Positions 35,200 to 44,116 are shown, counted from the stretch's first letter. The stretch is 64,000 nt of DNA from Streptomyces bottropensis ATCC 25435 (GCF_000383595.1 NZ_KB911581.1:8453519-8517518), one strand, 5' to 3'. The notes: generated from the sequence alone by a model not told the origin. Made by a program: numbers and translations.

Positions 35200-36180
35200 G
35201 TGAGACATGTCATCGCCCTCGATGTGGGCGGCACCGGGATGAAGGCCGCACTGGTCGGGGCCGGCCCCGCACCCGGCGCACCCCCCGTGCTGCTGCACCA
35301 GACCCGGCGCGCCACCGGACGCGAGCGCGGGGCGGAGGCGGTCGTCACCTCGATCCTCGACCTCGCCGCCGAACTGCGCGCGTACGGCGAGCGGCACTTC
35401 GGCGAGCCCCCGGCCGCCGCCGGGGTCGCCGTACCCGGCATCGTCGACTCCGGCCGGGGCATCGCCGTCTACGCCGCCAACCTCGGCTGGCGCGACGTCC
35501 CGTTGCGCGCGCTCCTCGCCGAACGCCTCGACGGCGTCCCGGTCGCCCTCGGCCACGACGTGCGCACCGGCGGGCTCGCGGAGGGGCGCGTGGGCGCGGG
35601 CCGGGGCGCGGACCGCTTCCTCTTCGTGGCGCTCGGCACCGGCATCGCCGGCGCGATCGGCGTCGACGGCCGGGTGGAGGCGGGCGCCCACGGCTTCGCG
35701 GGCGAGATCGGCCACATCGTCGTACGGCCCGGGGGCCTCCCGTGCCCCTGCGGTCAGCGCGGCTGTCTGGAACGGTTCGCCTCCGCGGCGGCCGTCAGCG
35801 AGGCCTGGGCGGAGGCCGCCGGCGACCCCGGCGCCGACGCCGCGGACTGTGCCAAGGCCGTCGAGTCGGGCGATCCGCGCGCCGCCGCCGTCTGGCAGCA
35901 CGCCGTCGACGCCCTCGCCGACGGCCTCGTCACCGCCCTCACCCTGCTCGACCCCCGCACCCTCATCGTCGGCGGCGGCCTGGCGGAGGCCGGCGACACC
36001 CTCTTCGCCCCGCTGCGCACCGCCGTAGAACACCGGGTCACCTTCCAGAAGGTGCCCGCCATCGTCCCGGCCGCCCTGGGAGACACCGCGGGCTGCCTCG
36101 GCGCCGGCCTCATGGCCTGGGACCTCCTCACCCCCACGACCCCCACGGCTCCCAAGGCCCCTTCGGAGGTAACCACCTGA
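35200..36180 (+). CDS. nagK: ROK-family sugar kinase, probable N-acetylglucosamine kinase
   Basis: A 326-residue ROK kinase. The ATP loop ALDVGGTGMKAALVG is at residues 5-20, the sugar site GHIVVRPGG near 175 and the zinc motif PCPCGQRGCLE near 186-196, with LIVGGGLAEAGD near the end. GTG 35200. The TGATG junction with nagA means translational coupling; both would convert GlcNAc to GlcN-6-P. DasR boxes upstream agree with amino-sugar control. Confidence 0.92.
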   Translation: MRHVIALDVGGTGMKAALVGAGPAPGAPPVLLHQTRRATGRERGAEAVVTSILDLAAELRAYGERHFGEPPAAAGVAVPGIVDSGRGIAVYAANLGWRDVPLRALLAERLDGVPVALGHDVRTGGLAEGRVGAGRGADRFLFVALGTGIAGAIGVDGRVEAGAHGFAGEIGHIVVRPGGLPCPCGQRGCLERFASAAAVSEAWAEAAGDPGADAADCAKAVESGDPRAAAVWQHAVDALADGLVTALTLLDPRTLIVGGGLAEAGDTLFAPLRTAVEHRVTFQKVPAIVPAALGDTAGCLGAGLMAWDLLTPTTPTAPKAPSEVTT

Positions 36181-37421
36181 TGGCCCCCGCACTTTCCGAC
36201 ACCGGGTCCGACAGCGCTCCTTCAGGGGCGCGGGGAACCGCGCGAGCGACCACGAGCAACCCGCGGCCTCGGCACACAGCACAGCCCTACGTCCTCGAAG
36301 GCGCCAACATCGTCCTCCCCACCGGCACGGTGAAGAACGGCCGTCTCACCATCGACGGCACCAAGATCTCCGACAACCCCCCGGAGAACGCCCACACCCT
36401 CCTGGTCCACGACCACTGGCTGGTCCCCGGTTTCGTCGACCTCCACAACCACGGCGGCGGCGGCGCCTCCTTCACCTCCGGCGCCGTCGAGGAGGTCCTC
36501 CAGGGCATCCGCACCCACCGCCTCCACGGCACCACCACCCTCGTCGCCTCCACGGTCACCGGTGACATGGACGGCCTCGCCCACCGCGCCGGCCTCCTCT
36601 CCGAACTCGCCGAGCAGGGCGACATCGCCGGCATCCACTTCGAGGGCCCGTTCATCTCCCCGTGCCGCAAGGGCGCCCACGCGGAGGCCCTCCTGCGCGA
36701 CCCCGACCCCGCCGAGGTCCGCAAGCTGATCGACGCGGCACGCGGACGGGCGAGCATGGTCACGCTGGCGACCGAACTCCCCGGCGGCCTCGACTCCGTA
36801 CGACTCCTCGCCGAACTCGGCGTCCTCGCGGCGATCGGGCACACGGACGCCACCTACGAGCAGACGGTCCAGGCCATCGACGCGGGCGCGACCGTGGCGA
36901 CCCACCTGTTCAACGCGATGCCCCCGCTCGGCCACCGCGAGCCCGGCCCGATCGCCGCGCTCCTGGAGGACGAACGGATCACCGTCGAGCTGATCAACGA
37001 CGGTACGCATCTGCACCCCGCCTCCCTGCAACTGGCGTTCCGTCACGCGGGCGCCGGGCGGGTCGCGTTCATCACCGACGCCATGGACGCCGCCGGCTTC
37101 GGCGACGGCCGCTACATGCTCGGCCCGCTGGAGGTCGAGGTCGCGGACGGGGTGGCCCGTCTGGTGGAGGGCGGCTCGATCGCGGGGTCCACCCTCACCC
37201 AGGACCGCGCCCTCAAACGCGCCGTCACCGTCGACCGCCTCCCGATCGAGGACGCCGTCGCCGCCCTCTCCGCCAACCCGGCCCGCCTCCTCGGCCTCCA
37301 CGACCGCATCGGCTCCCTCGACCCGGGCAAGGACGCCGACCTGGTCCTCCTCGACGCGGACTTCGACGTCAAGGGCGTCCTGCGCAAGGGCGAGTGGGTG
37401 GTGAACCCGTTCGGCGACTGA
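36180..37421 (+). CDS. nagA: N-acetylglucosamine-6-phosphate deacetylase
   Basis: A 413-residue amidohydrolase that makes GlcN-6-P. Motifs: VDLHNHGGGGA near 84, GIHFEGPFISP near 150, IGHTDATYEQ near 220, THLFNAMPPLGHREPG near 245 and FITDAMDAAG near 300. ATG 36180 overlaps the nagK stop; GGAGGT is nine bases upstream. The first 35 residues are unusual: bases 36223-36246 are a half-copy of the dispersed palindrome, translated as SGARGTARA, so the N-terminus was lengthened by repeat insertion. The enzyme core starts at about residue 37 (VLEGANIV). Confidence 0.94.
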   Translation: MAPALSDTGSDSAPSGARGTARATTSNPRPRHTAQPYVLEGANIVLPTGTVKNGRLTIDGTKISDNPPENAHTLLVHDHWLVPGFVDLHNHGGGGASFTSGAVEEVLQGIRTHRLHGTTTLVASTVTGDMDGLAHRAGLLSELAEQGDIAGIHFEGPFISPCRKGAHAEALLRDPDPAEVRKLIDAARGRASMVTLATELPGGLDSVRLLAELGVLAAIGHTDATYEQTVQAIDAGATVATHLFNAMPPLGHREPGPIAALLEDERITVELINDGTHLHPASLQLAFRHAGAGRVAFITDAMDAAGFGDGRYMLGPLEVEVADGVARLVEGGSIAGSTLTQDRALKRAVTVDRLPIEDAVAALSANPARLLGLHDRIGSLDPGKDADLVLLDADFDVKGVLRKGEWVVNPFGD

Positions 37422-37461
37422 CCCGGACACCGTGACGTCCGGGCGGTCTGGGCCGACCGCC
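37422..37461 (+). terminator. Two tandem hairpins after nagA
   Basis: CCCGGAC/GTCCGGG (37422-37443) and GGCGGTC/GACCGCC (37442-37461) are adjoining 7-bp stems directly after the nagA stop. They may weaken read-through to the kinase gene. Confidence 0.5.
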
Positions 37462-37517
37462 GCTCATTTGGCATGATCGAGCCTCCGCGCAGTCGAGGCT
37501 CAAGGGGGTGAGCCCAG

Positions 37518-38444
37518 GTGATCCTCACGGTCACACTGAACACCGCTCTCGACATCACCTATCGCGTACGGGACCTCAGGCCCCACGCCACGCACCGGGT
37601 GACGGACGTGACCGAACGCCCCGGCGGCAAGGGGCTGAACGTGGCCCGCGTCCTCGCGGCACTCGGCCACGAGGTGACGGTCACCGGCTTCGCAGGCGGC
37701 GCGACCGGCCGCGCCCTGCGGGACCGGCTCACGCACACACCGGGTGTGGTGGACGCGCTGCTCCCGGCGGAGGGCGCGACCCGCCGGACGGTCGCCGTGG
37801 CCGACGCGAGCGGTGACACGACCCAGCTCAACGAACCGGGCCCGCTCATCACACCCGCCGAATGGTCCGCCTTCCAGGAGGCGTACGCCCATCTGCTGCG
37901 CTCCGCCTCGGCGGTGGCCCTGTGCGGCAGCCTGCCGCCGGGGGTGCCGGTGGGCGCGTACGCGGGTCTGGTGCGTACCGCCCGCACGCTGTCCGTCCCG
38001 GTGCTGCTGGACACCAGCGGCGAGCCGCTGCGGCGCGGGGTGGCCGCCCGCCCCGACCTGGTGAAGCCGAACGCCGACGAACTGGCCGAACTGACCGGCT
38101 CCCACGAGCCGTCCCGCGCGACCCGTGACGCCCGCCGCCGAGGCGCCCAGGCGGTCGTGGCCTCCCTCGGCCCCGAGGGCGTCCTCGCCCACACTCCCGA
38201 AGGCACCTGGCGCGCCGCCCCGCCCCGCCGCTTCCGCGGCAACCCGACCGGCGCGGGCGACTCGGCGGTCGCGGGCCTGCTCTCCGGCCTGACCGACCGC
38301 CTCCCCTGGCCCGCCCGCCTGGCCCGAGCCGTGGCCCTGTCGGCGGCGACCGTACTGACCCCGGTGGCGGGCGAGTTCGACCGTCAGGCGTACGAGGAAT
38401 TGGTGGGGCAGGTGACGGTGACGGAGGAGGTCACGGCGGCGTGA
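37518..38444 (+). CDS. PfkB-family hexose/1-phosphofructokinase
   Basis: A 308-residue PfkB sugar kinase with VTLNTALDITY at the start, the GGKGLNVARVLAALGHEV signature at 37-54, CGSLPPGVP near 135, KPNADELAELTG near 185 and the catalytic GNPTGAGDSAVAG loop near 240-252. GTG 37518 with AAGGGGG about ten bases upstream. The substrate could be fructose-1-phosphate or tagatose-6-phosphate. Its place after nagA suggests it handles a sugar phosphate arising with amino-sugar use. Confidence 0.88.
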   Translation: MILTVTLNTALDITYRVRDLRPHATHRVTDVTERPGGKGLNVARVLAALGHEVTVTGFAGGATGRALRDRLTHTPGVVDALLPAEGATRRTVAVADASGDTTQLNEPGPLITPAEWSAFQEAYAHLLRSASAVALCGSLPPGVPVGAYAGLVRTARTLSVPVLLDTSGEPLRRGVAARPDLVKPNADELAELTGSHEPSRATRDARRRGAQAVVASLGPEGVLAHTPEGTWRAAPPRRFRGNPTGAGDSAVAGLLSGLTDRLPWPARLARAVALSAATVLTPVAGEFDRQAYEELVGQVTVTEEVTAA

Positions 38445-38454
38445 GCGGAGGCGC

Positions 38455-39441
38455 TCAGTTTCCGCCGTCCTCGTCCTTGCCGGTCAGGTACAGCTGGTCG
38501 ATGTTGACGTCACAGGAGTTGCCCTCTTCGCACGAGATCTTGATCTCGTTGGTGCCCTTGTTGAGCTGGACGGCCGACCAGCTGTACGTCCAGCCCTTCT
38601 CGTAGTCGCCCTCCGGGGCATTCGAGAAGTTCTTGAGGTTGAGCGGGCGGCTCTGGGCCTTGCCGTTGACCGTGAGCGTGGCGTTGGCGTCCTTGCCGGG
38701 TACGCCGTAGACGACGTACAGCCGGTAGGAATCGGCCTTCGGGACGTCCTCCGCCTTCCACGTCACCGACGAACCCACCGAGTTGAAGTTCCCGACGTAG
38801 AAGCCCCCGTCCGACTTGGCGCCGGGGACGTCGGACGCGATGGCCGCGTTGCCGCCGAGGAGGAGGGTCTTGGCCTCGGCCTTGGGGAGTTCCTGGGCTT
38901 CCGCCTTCTTCGACTTGCTGGCCGACGGGCTGGGGTCGGCGCTCTCCCCGGTGGTCGGGGTCGTCGAGGCACCGGCGTCGTTGTTGGACGCGTCCTCGCC
39001 GTCGTCGCCGAGCATGGCGATGCCGATGCCGATCACGACCGCCGCCACGACGGCGATCGCGCCGATGAGGAGGCCCTTGGTGTTGGGGCCGCGGCCCCGG
39101 CCGCCGCCGCCGACTCCGTGGCTCTGCTGCCGGGTCGTCGGCGCGCCGCCGGAGAAGCTCTCGGGGGCCTGGTAGTGCGCGTTCGGCCGGCCGGCGCCCG
39201 CCTGCTGCTGGCCGTACCCCTGCTGCGGGACCTGCCCGTACTGCGCGGTGGCGGCCTGCGGAGCCTGCTGGGTCTGCTGCCCGTACTGGCGTTCACCGAC
39301 CGGCCGCGCCCGGTTGACCGCGTTGGGGTAGCCGTAGCTCGCGCTGGGCGGCTGGGCTCCTCGGGCCTGTCCGTCCTCGTAGAGGTAGCCGAACGGGTCG
39401 TCGTCCTCGGGCGTGCTCGCGCCGTTGTTGCCGGGCGTCAT
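38455..39441 (-). CDS. Membrane-anchored protein with CBM35-like domain
   Basis: A 328-residue protein. The cytoplasmic N-terminus is Gln/Gly/Tyr-rich (QYGQQTQQAPQAATAQYGQ) to about residue 118. One transmembrane helix (LLIGAIAVVAAVVIGIGIAM) lies at 123-143. The outer part after a Ser/Thr linker is a beta-sandwich (YVGNFNSVGSSVTWKAEDV, YRLYVVYGVPGKDANATLTV and DVNIDQLYLTG) like CBM35. ATG 39441 follows GAGGAG. It probably binds a cell-wall or external glycan; the ligand is unknown. Confidence 0.82.
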   Translation of the reverse strand: MTPGNNGASTPEDDDPFGYLYEDGQARGAQPPSASYGYPNAVNRARPVGERQYGQQTQQAPQAATAQYGQVPQQGYGQQQAGAGRPNAHYQAPESFSGGAPTTRQQSHGVGGGGRGRGPNTKGLLIGAIAVVAAVVIGIGIAMLGDDGEDASNNDAGASTTPTTGESADPSPSASKSKKAEAQELPKAEAKTLLLGGNAAIASDVPGAKSDGGFYVGNFNSVGSSVTWKAEDVPKADSYRLYVVYGVPGKDANATLTVNGKAQSRPLNLKNFSNAPEGDYEKGWTYSWSAVQLNKGTNEIKISCEEGNSCDVNIDQLYLTGKDEDGGN

Positions 39442-39654
39442 CCCTAGGTCTCCTCAGCGGTGCGGTACTTACACGTACGGGTGGCGGGTTATTGCTCGGG
39501 GGTGCAGGAGAGCGAGCCTACCCGCTCGTGGTGACCCAAACGGGTGACTCGGACCTCATCACCCGGCCCACCCACCGGACACCCGCCGACTTCCTGCCAC
39601 CGCACGCCTCTGACCTGCGGATATCGTCCCATGTTTCCAGCGTCACTCCGGACG

Positions 39655-41412
39655 CTATCCGGCCCGCCTGTGCTGCCTGGGACGAGATCGTTTCTCGACG
39701 TACATCCGCTCGTCAGCTGATTTCAACACCTCGTCCGCCGTCATTCCGCAATGGGCCCATCCGATACCGAAACTGGCGCCTACGCGCATTGCGCGGCCGT
39801 CGACCCGAATCGGCTGAATGATCTCGTTGCGCAGGCGTACGGCGAGGTCCTGGGCGTCCGCGCGACCGAGGCCGTCGGCGAGGACGACGAACTCGTCGCC
39901 GCCGAGCCGGGCCACCGTGTCACCGTCGCGCACACCCCGGCTGAGCCGCCGGGCGACCTCGATGAGGACGGCGTCGCCCGAGTTGTGCCCGAACCGGTCG
40001 TTGATCGACTTGAACCCGTCGAGGTCGCAGAAGAGCACCGCGAGCCCCTTGGTCCCGTCGTCCCGCTCGTCCTCGGGCGCGACGGTGTGCACATGGTGGT
40101 CGAAGGCGTCGAACGGTTCACCGGTCCGGTTGAAACCGAAGGCGTGCCCGCTGTGCCCCGCGGCCTCGTAGTCGTCGAAGGACGGGTGCGGCAGCCGCGC
40201 CGCGTGCTCGCCGTGCTCCCCGAACTCGCCGTGCCCGGCGCCGACCTCTCCCTGCTCCCCGAAGGGCCCGAAGGCCGCGTTCATCGAGTCGGCCGCCGCG
40301 CCGGCCGGGAGCGACTGGGGGCGCGGGCAGAGACGCGCGGCCAGGCGCGAGCGCAGCTCGGCCGAGTTCGGCAGGCCGGTGAGGGCGTCGTGCGAGGCCC
40401 GGTGCGCGAGCTGCAGCTCACGCCGCTTGCGCTCCTCTATGTCCTCGACGTGGGTGAGCAGGAAACGGGGCCCGTCGGCGGCGTCCGCGACCACGCTGTT
40501 GCGCAGCGACACCCAGACGTACGTCCCGTCGCGCCGCCCGAGCCGCAGCTCCGCGCGCCCGCCCTCGGCGGAGGTCCGCAGGAGGGTGCCTATGTCCTCG
40601 GGGTGGACGAGGTCGGAGAAGGAGTAGCGCCGCATCGCGGAGGCGGGCCGCCCGAGCAGCCGGCACAGCGCGTCGTTGGTCCGCAGGATCCGGCCGTGCT
40701 GGTCGCCGCCCATCTCGGCGATGGCCATGCCGGAGGGGGCGTACTCGAAGGCCTGCCGGAAGGACTCCTCGCTGGCGCGCAGCGCCTGCTGCTCCCTTTC
40801 GAGCCTGACCAGCGCACGCTGCATGTTGGCGCGCAGGCGAGCGTTGCTGATCGCGATGGCGGCCTGGAATGCGTACATCTGGAGCGCTTCGCGTCCCCAT
40901 GCGCCCGGTCGCCGGCCGTTGCGCGGCCGGTCCACGGACACGACACCGAGCAGTTCGCCGCAGGAGGCGCCACCGGCGCCCGGGGTGTACATCGGGGCGA
41001 AGAGGCGGTCCGAGGGATGCCACTCGTCCTCGAACCGGGGGGCGGGGCCGTCGGTGTACCACTGCGGTACGTCGTCCTCGTCGAGCACCCAGCCCTCGGT
41101 GTGGGGTATGAACCGCAGGTCGCCCCAGGCCTCGCCCATGGTCAGCCGTCGCTCCCAGGATTCGCGGGAGCCGACGCGGCCGGTGATCAGGGCCTCGGCG
41201 GCGCTGTTCCCGGCGAGGGCGGCGACGACCAGGTCGCCGTCGGGGCGGACGAGGTTCACGCAGGCCAGTTCGTAGCCCAGGCCGTTGACCACGCCGTCGG
41301 CGACGGTCTGCAGCGTGTCGGCCAGGCTGCGCGCGGTGTTCATGTCCGCCATCACCTGGTGCAACTGCCGCAGCGTCGTCAGACGGACGTAGGGCTCCGA
41401 ATCGGTTTCCAT
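39655..41412 (-). CDS. cdgB: GAF-PAS-GGDEF diguanylate cyclase (CdgB-like)
   Basis: A 585-residue protein: GAF about 20-195, PAS/PAC about 215-335 (EESFRQAFEYAPSGMAIAEM, LTHVEDIEERKRRELQ), GGDEF about 345-580. The active site RLGGDEFVVLADG is preceded by the inhibitory I-site RDGD, five residues upstream, so the enzyme should make cyclic-di-GMP with product feedback. About 85 Gly/His/Glu-rich residues (380-465) are inserted between the first GGDEF strand and the metal-binding LFCDLDGFKSIND. The domain order matches CdgB of Streptomyces, which controls development. A Crp-type site lies upstream. Confidence 0.92.
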   Translation of the reverse strand: METDSEPYVRLTTLRQLHQVMADMNTARSLADTLQTVADGVVNGLGYELACVNLVRPDGDLVVAALAGNSAAEALITGRVGSRESWERRLTMGEAWGDLRFIPHTEGWVLDEDDVPQWYTDGPAPRFEDEWHPSDRLFAPMYTPGAGGASCGELLGVVSVDRPRNGRRPGAWGREALQMYAFQAAIAISNARLRANMQRALVRLEREQQALRASEESFRQAFEYAPSGMAIAEMGGDQHGRILRTNDALCRLLGRPASAMRRYSFSDLVHPEDIGTLLRTSAEGGRAELRLGRRDGTYVWVSLRNSVVADAADGPRFLLTHVEDIEERKRRELQLAHRASHDALTGLPNSAELRSRLAARLCPRPQSLPAGAAADSMNAAFGPFGEQGEVGAGHGEFGEHGEHAARLPHPSFDDYEAAGHSGHAFGFNRTGEPFDAFDHHVHTVAPEDERDDGTKGLAVLFCDLDGFKSINDRFGHNSGDAVLIEVARRLSRGVRDGDTVARLGGDEFVVLADGLGRADAQDLAVRLRNEIIQPIRVDGRAMRVGASFGIGWAHCGMTADEVLKSADERMYVEKRSRPRQHRRAG

Positions 41413-41576
41413 TCGCCCTCCCCCCGAGATCTCGTGGCAGCTCCAGGCTCCAGGTAACCTGCTTAACTCGCGGGCTTACTACCGCTTACAGTTCCCGCTT
41501 ACAGCTTGCAGCGTCCCCGCCACTGAATCACAGCGCGAAGCCCACTCGGTACACAGGGTCAACAAAATATGGCTCC

Positions 41577-41592
41577 TGTGACTCAAGTCACA
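41577..41592. promoter_or_regulatory. Crp/Vfr-type palindrome TGTGACTCAAGTCACA
   Basis: Exact TGTGA-N6-TCACA, also fitting the streptomycete Crp consensus GTG-N6-GNCAC. It is 165 bases before the cdgB start and could regulate cdgB. Confidence 0.55.
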
Positions 41593-41896
41593 ACAGAACA
41601 TGAGCAATTGAGTGGAGTTTATGCGTTTCTCTCGTGCGTTTTTTGAACAGAATTCAGAACTCTGTGTAGGCGCTGCGCGCGGGGCTGACCGGCGCGGATG
41701 GCCGACAGCCGGGCCCACCAGGGCTCCTGGCATGAGCCCGTCAGTGACACCGTGGAGCGCCGCCGCCTGACGGCGGACGAGTCGGAGCGGGACAAAAGCG
41801 ATCCCGACCGGACGCGAAGCCACATGGAGGACGTCCGCGAGGGCGAGGACCTTACTTGTGGACGGCCGGGGCCCCGGAGGCCTTGCACAGGCCCTT

Positions 41897-41950
41897 GGAA
41901 GGCCTGTGGCCCGTGGAAGGTCTGTGGCCCCTGCAAGGCCTGTGGAAGGC
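41897..41950 (+). repeat. 18-bp tandem repeat, three copies
   Basis: GGAAGGCCTGTGGCCCGT, GGAAGGTCTGTGGCCCCT and GCAAGGCCTGTGGAAGGC are consecutive variants of one unit. In one frame they encode a Gly-Pro-Trp-Lys-x-Cys hexapeptide repeat (PWKACG, PWKVCG, PCKACG). Confidence 0.75.
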
Positions 41951-42035
41951 TTATGGGGCCCTAGGTCGCAGGTCCGGGGGCGGATCGGGCGGGGGCCCGA
42001 TGTGGTGGGCGTGGGCCGGGAGCTAGCGTGCTGGC

Positions 42036-42620
42036 GTGCCGAAGAACTCGCTGTCAGCCCCTCCCCCGGCTTCGCCCGGCTTTCCCCCCTCGGTACATGC
42101 TGAGGGGGTGAGCGAAGACGAATTCCGTGCCGCGATGTCCCGGCTGGCGGCCGGTGTGGTCCTGGTCACCGCGCACGAGGCGGCGCTGGACCCGGAGGGA
42201 CCGCGCGGCGAGGACGTCGGGATGACGGCCACCTCCTTCATGTCCGTGTCCCTGGACCCGCCCCTCGTCATGGTCAGCCTCCGCGAGGGCTCCCGGATGG
42301 ACGACCTCCTCGCCGAGCAGCCGCTGTGGGCGGTCTCCGTCCTGTCCGAGCACCAGCGCACCGCCGCGGCCCGCTTCGCCATGAAGAACCGCGTGAGCGA
42401 CCGCCTCCTCTTCGCGGACCTCGCACACACCAGGGGCGGAATCACCGGCGCGCCCCTGATCGACGGCGCCCTCGCCACCCTGGAGTGCCGCACCGAGCAG
42501 CGGGTGACCGCCGGCGACCACACCCTGGTCATCGGCCGGGTCCTCGCCTCGACGGCGGCAGGCGCGAACGCGGGCCCGCTCAGCTACTTCCGGGGCCGCT
42601 ACCGGCAACTGGCCCCGTAG
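42036..42620 (+). CDS. Flavin reductase-like domain protein
   Basis: A 194-residue FMN-binding split-barrel protein: DEFRAAMSRLAAGVVLVTAH, GMTATSFMSVSLDPPLVMVS, and AHTRGGITGAPLIDGALATL are the classic flavin reductase segments. It would supply reduced flavin to a monooxygenase or act alone; no partner is adjacent. The GTG start at 42036 lacks a binding site. It is divergent from cdgB. Confidence 0.9.
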   Translation: MPKNSLSAPPPASPGFPPSVHAEGVSEDEFRAAMSRLAAGVVLVTAHEAALDPEGPRGEDVGMTATSFMSVSLDPPLVMVSLREGSRMDDLLAEQPLWAVSVLSEHQRTAAARFAMKNRVSDRLLFADLAHTRGGITGAPLIDGALATLECRTEQRVTAGDHTLVIGRVLASTAAGANAGPLSYFRGRYRQLAP

Positions 42621-42709
42621 GACGCGCCGTGCGGACCGGCGGGGCGCGGCAGGGCACGCGCGTGGGAACCGGGCCCGGGAACCGGGCGCGGGAACCGTGG
42701 GCGAGGGCC

Positions 42710-43138
42710 TCAGCCCCAGTCCCGCCCCTGCCGCCCCCGTTTGGTGTCGGACCGCTGCTTCTTCTCTCGCAGCCGCCGTTCGTTGATGCCACGCGGAATA
42801 CGGGTCGCCCGGCGCGGCTTGGGCGGCGGCGCGGTCGCCTCGGCGAGCAGCGCGGCCAGACGGACGGCGGCGGTCTCGCGGTTGCGCCACTGGGAGCGGT
42901 GCTCGGAGGCCCGGACGCTGATGACGCCGTCGACGAGCCGCCCCGCGAGCCGCTCCAGCGCCCGCGCCTTCCACACTTCGGGCAGTGCCTCGGTGTTCGC
43001 CAGGTCGAACCGCAGCTCGACCTGGGAGTCACTGGTGTTGACGTGCTGCCCGCCGGGACCGGAGGAGCGGGAGAAACGCCACTGGAGCTCGGCCTCGGGA
43101 AGCGAGACGGAGCCACGGATGACGTGAGGACCGGACAT
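42710..43138 (-). CDS. arfB: Alternative ribosome-rescue factor ArfB
   Basis: A 142-residue peptidyl-tRNA hydrolase domain protein. The catalytic GPGGQHVNTSDSQVEL near 27-42 carries GGQ, and the basic C-terminal tail (RRLREKKQRSDTKRGRQG) enters the empty mRNA channel of stalled ribosomes. The start at 43138 is the last in-frame ATG before conserved family residues (SGPHVIRGSVSLPEAELQW). It frees ribosomes stalled at mRNA ends. Confidence 0.93.
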   Translation of the reverse strand: MSGPHVIRGSVSLPEAELQWRFSRSSGPGGQHVNTSDSQVELRFDLANTEALPEVWKARALERLAGRLVDGVISVRASEHRSQWRNRETAAVRLAALLAEATAPPPKPRRATRIPRGINERRLREKKQRSDTKRGRQGRDWG

Positions 43139-43328
43139 GCCCCCATGGTCGCGCGGATGTCCGGTCCACGTCACGCCCTTTTCACCACGCCCGGGAAGCA
43201 TGAGTAAAGAAAGTAAAAACCGCAGGAACCTCTGGCGCCCCTCCCGACGTTCATAGGGGTACAGGTAGCTTCGTCCCCGGCACGAAGCCCCGTAAGGCAC
43301 GTACGCAACGAGGGAAGGACTCCCAACC

Positions 43329-43904
43329 ATGGCTGTAAGCCTGTCCAAGGGTGGCAACGTCTCGCTCACCAAGGAGGCTCCGGGCCTGACCGCCGTCACC
43401 GTGGGCCTGGGCTGGGACGTCCGCACCACCACCGGCACGGACTTCGACCTCGACGCCTCCGCGATCGCGGTCAACCCGCAGGGCAAGGTCTATTCGGACG
43501 GTCACTTCGTCTTCTTCAACAACAAGCAGACCCCGGACCAGACCATCGTCCACACCGGCGACAACCGCACGGGCGAGGGCGCGGGCGACGACGAGGCGAT
43601 CAACGTCAACCTGGCGGGTCTCCCCGCCGACGTCGACAAGATCGTCTTCCCGGTCTCCATCTACGACGCCGAGAACCGCTCGCAGAACTTCGGCCAGGTC
43701 CGCAACGCCTACATCCGCATCGTCAACCAGGCCGGCGGCGCCGAGATCGCCCGCTACGACCTCTCCGAGGACGCGGCCACCGAGACGGCGATGGTCTTCG
43801 GCGAGCTGTACCGCAACGGCGCCGAGTGGAAGTTCCGCGCCGTCGGTCAGGGTTACGCCTCGGGCCTCGTCGGCATCGCCCAGGACTTCGGCGTCAACGT
43901 CTGA
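43329..43904 (+). CDS. terD: TerD-family stress (tellurite-resistance-like) protein
   Basis: A 191-residue TerD domain. MAVSLSKGGNVSLTKEAPGL, VGLGWDVRTTTGTDFDLDAS, and the calcium-binding GDNRTGEGAGDDEAINVNL plus YDAENRSQNFGQVRNAYIRI are family hallmarks. GGGAAGGA precedes the ATG. Streptomyces carry many copies; they are calcium-binding, linked to envelope stress and development. It stands alone. Confidence 0.95.
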   Translation: MAVSLSKGGNVSLTKEAPGLTAVTVGLGWDVRTTTGTDFDLDASAIAVNPQGKVYSDGHFVFFNNKQTPDQTIVHTGDNRTGEGAGDDEAINVNLAGLPADVDKIVFPVSIYDAENRSQNFGQVRNAYIRIVNQAGGAEIARYDLSEDAATETAMVFGELYRNGAEWKFRAVGQGYASGLVGIAQDFGVNV

Positions 43905-44020
43905 CGTCTCCTGACGGCCCGACGGCTCGGCCCCGTGGCCTCGGCCCCAGGGCTCGGACCGACGGCCTCACGGCTCGGCCCGACGTCCGGAAGGGGCATC
44001 GCCGCCCCGCCGCACGCACT

Positions 44021-44067
44021 GCCGAAGGCCCCGCCGCGACCCTCAGCGTCGCAGCGGGGCCTTCGGC
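44021..44067. terminator. Terminator between terD and a convergent gene
   Basis: Outer arms GCCGAAGGCCCCGC and GCGGGGCCTTCGGC are perfect, with a further inner GCGAC/GTCGC, in the gap between convergent stop codons. Confidence 0.8.
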
Positions 44068-44116
44068 CGTCCCGGGCGCGCGCGACCCCCCGCCGCGAGT
44101 CCCGCTCACCCTCAGC

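Larger units (their letters stand above)
41413..42035. other. Long intergenic region with a Crp-like site and tandem repeats
   Basis: This 620-bp spacer between the divergent cdgB and flavin reductase genes has an AT-rich part (41520-41660) with the Crp-like palindrome and a GC-rich part with 18-bp repeats. The only open frame of interest (ATG 41698 to 41964, 88 residues) is doubtful. No tRNA or other RNA gene was seen. Confidence 0.5.

Noticed and set aside
33624..36179. Long open frame upstream of, and in frame with, nagA
   Set aside because: It has no binding site, runs through the dispersed repeat and opposes the sugar-binding lipoprotein gene and overlaps nagK. It is open only because GC-rich DNA lacks stops; NagA starts at 36180.
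41413..41500. BldD box upstream of cdgB
   Set aside because: TAACTCGCGGGCTTA is loosely similar but does not keep the spacing and central bases of the BldD consensus.
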